6,986 bases of DNA from Acetobacteraceae bacterium. GTDB lineage: Bacteria; Pseudomonadota; Alphaproteobacteria; Acetobacterales; Acetobacteraceae. Position numbers and translations under genes: made by a program. Positions 1 to 5,063 of this stretch are shown one piece after another. The stretch's first letter is position 1, and the number at the start of each line of letters is the position of its first letter. The notes beneath the pieces were generated by a model. The model did no database searches, was not told the DNA's origin, and saw only the letters and a list, made by a program, of their open reading frames with translations. The DNA is taken from contig DAHWNE010000403.1 of assembly GCA_027340195.1 (NCBI GenBank), positions 1 to 6,986 of the forward strand, written 5' to 3'.

Positions 1-167
1 TGATCCGCGCGCTGCGTCCGGATGTGCTGGTGAAAGGCTCGGATTACACGCTGGACCAGGTGGTCGGCGGGGACCTGGTGGCCGGCTGGGGCGGGCGGGT
101 GCTGCTGGTGGATCTGGCCGAGGGGCATTCCACCTCGGCCACCATCCGGCGCATGGGGCATTCTTGA
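1..167 (+). CDS. hldE: HldE/RfaE2-type heptose-1-phosphate adenylyltransferase, C-terminal end (5' truncated)
   Basis: The reading frame is open from the left edge (first whole codon at 3) to TGA at 165-167 and gives 54 residues. They contain PDVLVKGSDY, GGDLV, GGRV and HSTSATIRR, which matches the C-terminus of the nucleotidyltransferase domain of HldE/RfaE2. This enzyme transfers AMP to D-glycero-beta-D-manno-heptose 1-phosphate to make ADP-heptose, a cytosolic precursor of the LPS inner core. The lysine in VKG and the ST near the end are typical of the family. Only the tail is visible, so I cannot tell a bifunctional HldE (kinase plus transferase) from a stand-alone RfaE2. The stop codon overlaps a TTGACT element that probably serves as the -35 of the rpsT promoter. 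It lies 61 bp upstream of rpsT on the same strand. Confidence 0.9.
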   Translation, partial: IRALRPDVLVKGSDYTLDQVVGGDLVAGWGGRVLLVDLAEGHSTSATIRRMGHS

Positions 168-192
168 CTCCCCCCCCGCCGGCGCCTAGGTA
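164..192 (+). promoter_or_regulatory. Candidate sigma70 promoter of rpsT
   Basis: TTGACT at 164-169 matches the -35 consensus at five of six positions. It is followed by a 17-bp spacer and a weak -10, TAGGTA, at 187-192. Transcription would start near 199-200, giving a leader of about 29 nt. The -35 overlaps the stop codon of the upstream heptose gene. The poor -10 limits confidence. Confidence 0.45.
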
Positions 193-228
193 ACCGGCCT
201 CCCTCCGCACCACCCGAGTTTCCCCCGC

Positions 229-495
229 ATGGCCAACACTGCCTCCGCGCGCAAGCGCATCCGCCAGACCGCGCGCCGCACCGCGCGCAACCGCGCCCGC
301 CTGTCGCGGATGCGCAGCTTCATTAAGAAGGTGGAGGCGGCGATCGCCGGGGGCAGTGCCGATGCCGCGCAGGCGGCGCTGCGGGAGGCGCAGCCGGAGA
401 TGCAGCGGGCCGCCGGCAAGGGCGTGATCCACCGCAACACGGTGGCGCGCAAGCTGTCGCGGCTGGCCGCCCAGGTCGGCAAGATCGCCGGCTGA
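229..495 (+). CDS. rpsT: 30S ribosomal protein S20
   Basis: The product is 88 residues, close to the usual S20 length (87 in E. coli). It begins [20 protein letters not shown] and has the very basic N-terminal helix, the [16 protein letters not shown] segment and the C-terminal [16 protein letters not shown] segment typical of S20. S20 binds 16S rRNA directly and helps assemble the small subunit. There is no recognisable Shine-Dalgarno sequence before the ATG (the upstream bases are pyrimidine- and C-rich), so initiation may rely on other leader features. That fits the known unusual translational control of rpsT in E. coli, but here it is inference. A short hairpin starts 10 bp after the stop, and a stronger terminator lies about 100 bp downstream. 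dnaA follows on the same strand, an order seen in many alphaproteobacteria. Confidence 0.98.
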   Translation: MANTASARKRIRQTARRTARNRARLSRMRSFIKKVEAAIAGGSADAAQAALREAQPEMQRAAGKGVIHRNTVARKLSRLAAQVGKIAG

Positions 496-504
496 AACGG
501 GCCG

Positions 505-519
505 GTCCCGTAGCGGGAC
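505..519 (+). terminator. Short hairpin just after rpsT
   Basis: GTCCCG (505-510) and CGGGAC (514-519) pair perfectly around a TAG loop, starting 10 nt after the rpsT stop. No T-run follows, so it is more likely a 3'-end stabilising stem or a weak or factor-assisted terminator than a full intrinsic one. Confidence 0.35.
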
Positions 520-578
520 GCGGTCATCACGAATTGGATTTCGCGGCTGGATCGAAGACTCCAGGCAAGTAACGCTGT

Positions 579-643
579 CCGGATTTCTCTCCGGCAGGCG
601 CAAGCTTCTTGCGTTTTTCTTGCCGCCCCCGGATTCCTCTCCG
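579..643. repeat. Imperfect 15-bp direct repeat flanking the terminator hairpin
   Basis: CCGGATTTCTCTCCG at 579-593 recurs as CCGGATTCCTCTCCG at 629-643 with one mismatch. The copies are 50 bp apart start to start, about five helical turns. The first copy can also form a 5-bp stem, CCGGA with TCCGG (579-594). The second copy contains a GANTC site. Function is unknown; regulatory protein sites or a simple duplication are both possible. Confidence 0.6.
592..625 (+). terminator. Nested hairpin with T-run, probable intrinsic terminator after rpsT
   Basis: The inner stem is CGCAAG (599-604) pairing with CTTGCG (608-613) around a CTT loop, followed directly by TTTTTCTT (614-621). An outer pair, CGGCA (592-596) with TGCCG (621-625), could enclose it and compete with release. 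The inner stem plus U-run fits a rho-independent terminator and would separate rpsT transcription from dnaA. Confidence 0.6.
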
Positions 644-650
644 CGGCCAC

Positions 651-680
651 TTGGTTGTTTCAACAGGGCCGGTCTATGTA
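651..680 (+). promoter_or_regulatory. Candidate dnaA promoter
   Basis: TTGGTT at 651-656 and TATGTA at 675-680 are separated by 18 bp. An alternative pairing is TTGTTT at 655-660 with GTATTA at 678-683 (17 bp). This is the most AT-rich stretch between rpsT and dnaA and lies just after the terminator. The resulting dnaA leader would be about 140 nt. Both pairings are imperfect. Confidence 0.35.
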
Positions 681-830
681 TTACAACATCGTTAACCCCT
701 CTCCGTCCGGCCCGGTCGCGGTGGAGCGGGGTGCAAGGCGGCCAGGCCGTCACACAGGGAAGCGCGGCACGCAACTAGGCGTAGAATCGGCCGTTCAGGC
801 CGGCATCGCGGGAGTGGGGAGTCAGGGCGA

Positions 831-2249
831 ATGAAGCCAGGGTCGGCGCAGTCGGCGAACCTAGGGGCCTCCACCGAGGAGGCCGCGCTGTCCGCGCAAT
901 GGTCCCGCATCCACGCCCGCCTGCGTGCCGAGTTGGGCGAGGCCGATCACCGTTCCTGGCTGCACCAGGTTCGCCCGGGCCGGCGCGACGGCGACGAGGT
1001 GACGCTCTATTTGCCGACTCGCTTCCTGCGCGACTGGGTGCGTGCTGAGCACGGGCTGCGGCTGACCGATGCCTGGCGGGCGGAGGACCCGGCGGTCCGC
1101 CGGGTGTCGCTGCGGGCCGCCGCCCGCGGGAAGCCGGCTGAAGCGGACCGGCTCCCGGTCGCCGCCCCTCCCGCCGCCGCGGTCGCCGCGGAACCGATCC
1201 GGCAGCCAGAGCTCGCCTCGCCGCTGGAACCCCGTTTTACCTTCGATAATTTCGTGGTCGGCAAGCCCAACGAGTTCGCCTATGCCTGCGCGCGCCGGGT
1301 GGCCAGCCAGCCGGCCTGCCAGGGGTTCAATCCGCTGTTCCTCCATGGCGGGGTCGGGTTGGGCAAGACCCATCTGATGCACGCCATCGCCTGGGACTTG
1401 CTCGGCCGCACCCCGGCCGGAAGCCGCCCGCCCAGCATCGCCTACATGTCGGCCGAAGGGTTCATGAACCGCTTCGTCGGCGCGTTGAACGCCAAATCCG
1501 CCATCGAGTTTCGCCACGAGATGCGCGGCGTCGATGTGTTGATGATCGACGATCTACAGTTCCTGATCGGCAAGGACGGCACCCAGGAGGAGTTTTTCCA
1601 CACCTTCAACGGGCTGGTGGAAAGCGGCAAGCAGATCGTACTCTCGGCCGATAAATCGCCGATCGAGATGACCGCGATCGAGCAGCGGCTGCGCACCCGC
1701 CTGAGTTGCGGAATGATCGCCGACATTCATTCCACCACCTACGAGCTGCGACTGTCCATCCTGGAAACCAAGGCGGCGGCCAGCGAGGCCGCCATCCCGG
1801 AGAAGGTGCTGGCGCTGCTGGCACACAAGATCACCACCAGCGTGCGCGAGCTGGAAGGCGCGCTCAATCGGCTGATCGCGGAGATGCGCCTGTTCGGCCG
1901 GGAGGTCACGCTGGAGACCGCCCAGGTGCTGCTGCAGGATCAGCTGCGCGCCCATGACCGGCGGGTGACCATCGACGAGATCCAGCGCAAGGTCGCCGAG
2001 CACTACAACATCCGGCTGAGCGAGCTGCTGTCGCCGCGGCGGGCGCGCAACATCGCCCGGCCGCGGCAGGTGGCGATGTACCTGGCCAAGCAACTCACCG
2101 AGCGCAGCCTGCCGGAGATCGGCGGCAAGTTCGGCGGGCGCGATCACACCACCGTGCTGCACGCGGTGCGTCAGGTCGGCGCGCGCATGACGTGCGACGT
2201 CACCCTGGCCGAGGATGTCGATCTGCTGCGGCGGATGCTCGAGGGTTAG
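831..2249 (+). CDS. dnaA: Chromosomal replication initiator protein DnaA
   Basis: This 472-residue AAA+ initiator binds DnaA boxes, melts oriC and recruits the helicase. Domain I is at about 22-90, a proline/alanine-rich linker (domain II) at about 100-128, and the AAA+ core begins at FTFDNFVVGKPNEFA (137-151). Walker A is GGVGLGKTH (173-181), Walker B VLMIDD (236-241), and sensor 1 lies around LSADKSP (271-277). R290 aligns with the E. coli arginine finger R285, and sensor 2 is SVRELEGALNRL (337-348). Domain IV ends in the signature GGRDHTTVLHAV (435-446). The box VII stretch reads RTRLSCGM where family members usually have an RFGWGL- or RLGWGL-like sequence. The ATG at 831 has GGAG at 818-821 with 9-nt spacing, and the N-terminal length suits domain I. 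The stop directly abuts the stop of merR on the other strand. Confidence 0.99.
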   Translation: MKPGSAQSANLGASTEEAALSAQWSRIHARLRAELGEADHRSWLHQVRPGRRDGDEVTLYLPTRFLRDWVRAEHGLRLTDAWRAEDPAVRRVSLRAAARGKPAEADRLPVAAPPAAAVAAEPIRQPELASPLEPRFTFDNFVVGKPNEFAYACARRVASQPACQGFNPLFLHGGVGLGKTHLMHAIAWDLLGRTPAGSRPPSIAYMSAEGFMNRFVGALNAKSAIEFRHEMRGVDVLMIDDLQFLIGKDGTQEEFFHTFNGLVESGKQIVLSADKSPIEMTAIEQRLRTRLSCGMIADIHSTTYELRLSILETKAAASEAAIPEKVLALLAHKITTSVRELEGALNRLIAEMRLFGREVTLETAQVLLQDQLRAHDRRVTIDEIQRKVAEHYNIRLSELLSPRRARNIARPRQVAMYLAKQLTERSLPEIGGKFGGRDHTTVLHAVRQVGARMTCDVTLAEDVDLLRRMLEG

Positions 2250-2732
2250 TCACGCGCCGGCGGTCGCGCGCGATTCGTTCAAAGCCGGGTCAGCCCCGGT
2301 CGCGGCGCCGCCCAGCAAGGTCTCCACCAGCGGGCAGCCGCGCAGGTCGCCGGCATCGCCCCGCGCCTCGCACTGCGCGACCAGCCCGGCGAGCGCCGTC
2401 TGCATGGCGCGCAGATCGGCGATCTTGGCCCTGACCTCGGCAAGATGGCCGCTGGCGAGCTGCTTCACCTCGGCACAGGGCACGTCCCGAGCGTCGGCGA
2501 GGCGCAGCAGGGCGCGCACCTGATCCAGGGTGAAGCCCAGTTCCCGGGCGCGGCGGATGAAGGTCAGGCGCTCCACATGGGCGCGTGCATAGGCGCGATG
2601 GCCGCCCTCGGTGCGGGCGGGCTTCGGCAGCACGCCGATCTTCTCGTAGAAGCGGATGGTCTCGATGTTGCAGCGGGTGCGGGCGGCGAGCGCGCCGATC
2701 GGGATCAGCGGCCCCACCGCGACGGGACGCAC
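2250..2732 (-). CDS. merR: Mercury-responsive MerR transcriptional regulator (GTG start preferred)
   Basis: This cytosolic regulator represses mer genes without Hg(II) and activates them with it by bending an over-long promoter spacer. From the GTG at 2732 it has 160 residues. The winged helix-turn-helix holds IGALAARTRCNIETIRFYEKIG (12-33, shown in outline) and GGHRAYA (43-49), followed by a long dimerisation helix. C86, C121 and C133 align with the three Hg-binding cysteines C82, C117 and C126 of Tn501 MerR; the C86-C121 spacing of 35 is identical, while the last loop is three residues longer. This argues for Hg over Cd, Pb, Zn or Cu. The GTG is preferred because AAGAGG lies 4 nt upstream (complement of 2737-2742). 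The in-frame ATG at 2768 would add 12 non-conserved residues, lies inside the mer operator and has no such site. It is divergent from merT and convergent with dnaA with no gap. Confidence 0.94.
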   Translation of the reverse strand: MRPVAVGPLIPIGALAARTRCNIETIRFYEKIGVLPKPARTEGGHRAYARAHVERLTFIRRARELGFTLDQVRALLRLADARDVPCAEVKQLASGHLAEVRAKIADLRAMQTALAGLVAQCEARGDAGDLRGCPLVETLLGGAATGADPALNESRATAGA

Positions 2733-2736
2733 TTTT

Positions 2737-2742
2737 CCTCTT
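2737..2742 (-). promoter_or_regulatory. Ribosome-binding site deciding the merR start
   Basis: On the minus strand AAGAGG precedes the GTG at 2732 by 4 nt (AAGAGGAAAAGTG). This supports the internal GTG start over the upstream ATG at 2768. The site directly abuts the -35 element of the divergent merT promoter, so DNA-bound MerR would also cover its own start region. Confidence 0.6.
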
Positions 2743-2771
2743 GAACCTGGAGTTGCTACAGCACCCATATC
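2741..2771 (+). promoter_or_regulatory. MerR operator and merTPA promoter
   Basis: TTGAAC (-35, 2741-2746) and a -10-like CATATC (2766-2771) are 19 bp apart, the long spacing typical of MerR-activated promoters. The spacer holds an imperfect dyad, CTGGAG (2747-2752) and CTACAG (2756-2761), around TTG, with five of six arm positions pairing. Its position between merR and merT supports the call. The exact -10 is uncertain (TATCAG two bases later also fits). Confidence 0.7.
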
Positions 2772-2807
2772 AGCGATCTAGGCGTAGTCAACGGAGCGGA
2801 CAAGGCC

Positions 2808-3224
2808 ATGGATCAGCGAGTCGGAACGGAGGTCCTGGACGGCGTGGGTGGTCGTCCGGGCCCGGACAGAGCCGCCGGCAGCGGGTCCGCCAGGTTGCTC
2901 TCGGCGGGCGGCATCCTCGCCGCCCTGGGCGCGGCCTCCTGCTGCGTCATCCCGTTCCTGCTGTTCACCCTCGGGGTGAGCGGCGCCTGGATCGGCAATC
3001 TGACGGCGCTGGAACCCTACCAGCCGTATTTCGCCGCCGCCGCCCTGGGCTTCATCGGGATCGGCGCTTGGCGGATGCGGCGCAAGGCGCAGATCGCCTG
3101 TGCCGACGGCTATTGCGGGACGCCGAGGGCCGACCGTATCGCCCGCATCGGGCTCTGGACCGCGGCCGTGCTGGTGGTCGTCGCCGTCGCCTTTCCTTAC
3201 CTCATCCGTGCCATCGCGTTCTGA
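2808..3224 (+). CDS. merT: Mercuric ion transporter MerT
   Basis: This inner-membrane protein takes Hg(II) from periplasmic MerP into the cytosol for MerA. The product is 138 residues with three predicted membrane segments, near 32-55, 73-89 and 113-133. The Cys pair C45-C46 (SCCV) lies in the first segment and a second pair, C98 and C103 (ACADGYC), lies in the cytosolic loop, as in Tn501/Tn21 MerT. SGAWIGNLTALEPY (58-71) is a near-exact MerT signature, and the C-terminal AFPYLI also fits. The N-terminal tail of about 30 residues before the first helix is longer than in classical MerT (116 residues in total). The ATG at 2808 has GGAG about 11 nt upstream (2793-2796), and no better downstream start is obvious. 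It is the first gene of the merTPA operon, 16 bp before merP. Confidence 0.95.
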   Translation: MDQRVGTEVLDGVGGRPGPDRAAGSGSARLLSAGGILAALGAASCCVIPFLLFTLGVSGAWIGNLTALEPYQPYFAAAALGFIGIGAWRMRRKAQIACADGYCGTPRADRIARIGLWTAAVLVVVAVAFPYLIRAIAF

Positions 3225-3240
3225 AACAAGGAGTCTGCTC

Positions 3241-3552
3241 ATGTCTCGTTCCTTCCTTGCCGCCGCGCTCGCGGTGGGCCTGCTCGCCACGCCGTTCGCC
3301 GCGCGGGCGGCCGACACCACGGTGGTGCTCGATGTGCATCACGCCGGCTGCGTGCTCTGCGGGCCGATCGTCAAATCCACCCTCGCGCATGTGAAGGGCG
3401 TCTCGGCGGTGCGGGTCAGCCAGCCCAACGGCATGTCCGATGTCACCGCGACCGTGACCTACAACACCGCCGCCACCTCGCCGGCGGTGCTGATTAAGGC
3501 GGTGACCGATCGCGGCTATCCGGCGGAAATCGCCAAGCCGAGCCGCGGCTGA
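3241..3552 (+). CDS. merP: Periplasmic mercuric ion-binding protein MerP
   Basis: The protein has 103 residues. A signal peptide (basic MSRS, hydrophobic 5-20, likely cleavage after ARA at 23) is followed by one heavy-metal-associated (HMA) fold of about 75 residues. It would bind Hg(II) in the periplasm through C37 and C40 and pass it to MerT. The CxxC is kept, but the usual GMTCxxC reads HAGCVLC, so the conserved Met and Thr are missing. The rest fits HMA: VKGVSAVRV (51-59), a beta-strand DVTATVTY (67-74) and RGYPAEI (91-97). The ATG at 3241 has a strong AAGGAG (3228-3233) 7 nt upstream. A longer in-frame opening from 3100 runs through merT and is not a real extension. merA starts 21 bp downstream. 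The divergent motif leaves some chance that it is another periplasmic HMA protein, but the operon position makes MerP by far the best reading. Confidence 0.92.
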   Translation: MSRSFLAAALAVGLLATPFAARAADTTVVLDVHHAGCVLCGPIVKSTLAHVKGVSAVRVSQPNGMSDVTATVTYNTAATSPAVLIKAVTDRGYPAEIAKPSRG

Positions 3553-3573
3553 CCGGTTCGGGAGTCGATCGTC

Positions 3574-5019
3574 ATGGATGCCGTCACCACGCATGACTGC
3601 TGCGCCGCGCCGCTGCCACCCGGCGCTACGCCCGATCTGGTGGTGATCGGCGCCGGCTCGGCCGGCTTCTCGGCGGCGATCCGGGCGAGCGAACTGGGTG
3701 CCCGGGTCACGCTGATCGGCGCCGGCACGATCGGCGGCACCTGCGTCAACATCGGCTGCGTGCCCTCCAAAACGCTGATCCGCGCCGCGGAGACGCTGCA
3801 CCAGGGCAAGTCGGCCGCGCGCTTCGCCGGGATCGCGGCGGATGCGCACCTGGCTGACTGGGCCGCGGTGATGGCGCAGAAGGAGGCCCTGGTCAGCGGG
3901 ATGCGGGACGCGAAATACGCCGCTCTGCTGCCGCAATACGAGGGCATAAGCTACATCGGGGGCGCGGCCCGGTTCACCGCGGATGGTCTGGTCGTGGGCG
4001 ATGCGCGGCTGTCGGCCGGCCGGGTCGTCATCGCCACCGGCGCCGCGCCGGCAATCCCGCCGATTCCGGGCATCGGCGATGTGCCGTATCTCACCAGCAC
4101 CACGGCGCTGGCACTCGATCGGCTGCCGCGCTCGCTGCTGGTGATCGGCGGCGGGGTGATCGGCTGCGAACTCGGCCAGATGTTCGCCCGCTTCGGCGTT
4201 GCCGTCACCATCGTCTGCCGTTCGCACCTGCTGCCCGGGTTCGAGCCGGAGGTGGTCGGGGCGCTTACCGGCTTCATGCGCCAGGAAGGCATCGCAATCC
4301 GCGGCGGCGTGGCCTACCGGCGCATCCGCCGCGACGCGGCGGGGGTGGCGCTCGAGGTGACGCTCGAGGGACGGCCGGAGACCATCATCGCCGAGCAGGT
4401 GCTGGTTGCAACCGGGCGAGAGCCGAACACGGCGGGGCTCGATCTCGCCGCCGCCGGCATTGCCACGGACACGCGCGGGGCCATCGCGGTGGATGAGTTC
4501 CTCGCCACCTCGCGTTCGGGGGTATATGCCGCGGGCGATGTCACCGGCCGCGACCAGTTCGTCTATATGGCGGCTTATGGCGCGAAGCTGGCGGCCGAGA
4601 ACGCGCTCAACGGCAATACTCGCCGTTACGACGCGCGCGCCATGCCGGAAGTGGTGTTCACCGACCCACAAGCGGCACGGGTGGGGCTCACCGAGGCCGA
4701 AGCCCGGGCCCAGGGGCTGGTGGTTCGCTCGGTGACGCTCGGTCTCGATCAGGTGCCCCGGGCGCTCGCCGCGCGTGACACGCGCGGGCTGGTCAAGCTG
4801 GTGGCGGAGGAGGGCAGCCTTCGTCTGCTCGGCGCGCAGATCCTTGCCCCCGAGGGCGCGGATTCGATCCAGACGGCGGTGCTGGCCATCAAGCACCGGC
4901 TGACCGTCACCGATCTCGCGGAGACGCTGTTTCCTTATCTCACCACGGTCGAGGCATTGAAGTTAGCCGCCCTCGGGTTCCAGAAGGACGTGGCGAAGCT
5001 GTCCTGCTGCGCGGGGTAA
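3574..5019 (+). CDS. merA: Mercuric reductase MerA (no N-terminal HMA domain)
   Basis: This cytosolic NADPH-dependent flavoenzyme reduces Hg(II) to volatile Hg(0), the detoxifying step of the operon. The product is 481 residues, of the pyridine nucleotide-disulfide oxidoreductase family. The FAD dinucleotide motif is GAGSAG (26-31) and the redox-active site GGTCVNIGCVPSK has C57 and C62. The NAD(P)-binding motif is GGGVIGCE (192-199), and the second FAD motif is VYAAGDVT (317-324). The C-terminal dimer domain has Y455 in FPYLTTVEALKLAA and ends LSCCAG, with C478-C479 that hand Hg(II) to the active site of the partner subunit. That CC tail separates MerA from lipoamide or glutathione reductases. 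Tn501 MerA has 561 residues; the difference is the missing HMA domain, though a CC pair at 9-10 remains. GGAG (3561-3564) precedes the ATG by 9 nt. Confidence 0.98.
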   Translation: MDAVTTHDCCAAPLPPGATPDLVVIGAGSAGFSAAIRASELGARVTLIGAGTIGGTCVNIGCVPSKTLIRAAETLHQGKSAARFAGIAADAHLADWAAVMAQKEALVSGMRDAKYAALLPQYEGISYIGGAARFTADGLVVGDARLSAGRVVIATGAAPAIPPIPGIGDVPYLTSTTALALDRLPRSLLVIGGGVIGCELGQMFARFGVAVTIVCRSHLLPGFEPEVVGALTGFMRQEGIAIRGGVAYRRIRRDAAGVALEVTLEGRPETIIAEQVLVATGREPNTAGLDLAAAGIATDTRGAIAVDEFLATSRSGVYAAGDVTGRDQFVYMAAYGAKLAAENALNGNTRRYDARAMPEVVFTDPQAARVGLTEAEARAQGLVVRSVTLGLDQVPRALAARDTRGLVKLVAEEGSLRLLGAQILAPEGADSIQTAVLAIKHRLTVTDLAETLFPYLTTVEALKLAALGFQKDVAKLSCCAG

Positions 5020-5024
5020 GGCGG

Positions 5025-5041
5025 AGCCGGTCCCGTCGGCT
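5025..5041. terminator. Weak hairpin between convergent merA and folE
   Basis: AGCCG (5025-5029) pairs with CGGCT (5037-5041) around a 7-nt loop, six bases after the merA stop. No T-run follows on either strand. It is the only stem I see between the two convergent genes (36-bp gap) and may be a weak shared terminator. Confidence 0.22.
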
Positions 5042-5063
5042 ATCCCTGCAAGCGGCTATCCCT
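5037..5063. repeat. Tandem 11-bp direct repeat at the merA-folE junction
   Basis: CGGCTATCCCT occurs at 5037-5047 and again at 5053-5063, a 16-bp period. The second copy contains the folE stop codon (complement of 5056-5058). It could be a small slippage duplication left at the edge of the mer module. Confidence 0.6.

Larger units (their letters stand above)
557..823. promoter_or_regulatory. Four GANTC (CcrM-type methylation) sites upstream of dnaA
   Basis: GANTC occurs at 557-561 (GACTC), 632-636 (GATTC), 784-788 (GAATC) and 819-823 (GAGTC). The last overlaps the dnaA ribosome-binding region. By my rough estimate from base composition, about one would be expected in this 335-bp stretch. In Caulobacter, CcrM methylates GANTC and the methylation state affects dnaA transcription. 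Whether this organism has CcrM cannot be seen here. Confidence 0.4.
496..830. other. rpsT-dnaA intergenic region (335 bp, no gene)
   Basis: No convincing gene lies here; the two minus-strand reading frames that reach in have no recognisable product. The region holds a 6-bp hairpin at 505-519, a nested terminator-like hairpin at 592-625, an imperfect direct repeat (579-593 and 629-643), four GANTC sites, a possible promoter at 651-680 and the dnaA ribosome-binding site near 818-821. I scanned both strands for TTATNCACA-like DnaA boxes and saw no good match or cluster. I also saw no long AT-rich unwinding element. It is therefore best read as a terminator plus the dnaA control region, not as an evident oriC. 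Confidence 0.7.

Noticed and set aside
186..650. A 154-codon minus-strand frame opposite rpsT
   Set aside because: It is antisense to rpsT and the terminator region, with no recognisable domain.
496..830. oriC next to dnaA
   Set aside because: No DnaA-box cluster or clear unwinding element was found by eye; position alone is not enough.
861..1517. A 218-codon minus-strand frame opposite dnaA
   Set aside because: It is a shadow of dnaA with no motif and no ribosome-binding site that would favour it.
3100..3240. N-terminal extension of MerP starting at 3100
   Set aside because: It overlaps merT in another frame; the ATG at 3241 has a strong AAGGAG and begins a textbook signal peptide.
2585..3394. 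A 269-codon plus-strand frame across merR, merT and merP
   Set aside because: It is out of frame with merT and merP, strongly Arg-rich, and crosses the mer operator; the real genes have clear signatures.
3202..4896. A 564-codon open frame on the minus strand opposite merP and merA
   Set aside because: It is antisense to well-supported merA, and its translation is Arg/His/Gly/Ala-rich with no recognisable motif. Long antisense frames are expected in GC-rich coding DNA.
2250..5055. mer transposon (Tn21/Tn501-like) with terminal inverted repeats
   Set aside because: No transposase or resolvase gene is present, and I saw no matching 38-bp-type inverted repeats at the module edges.
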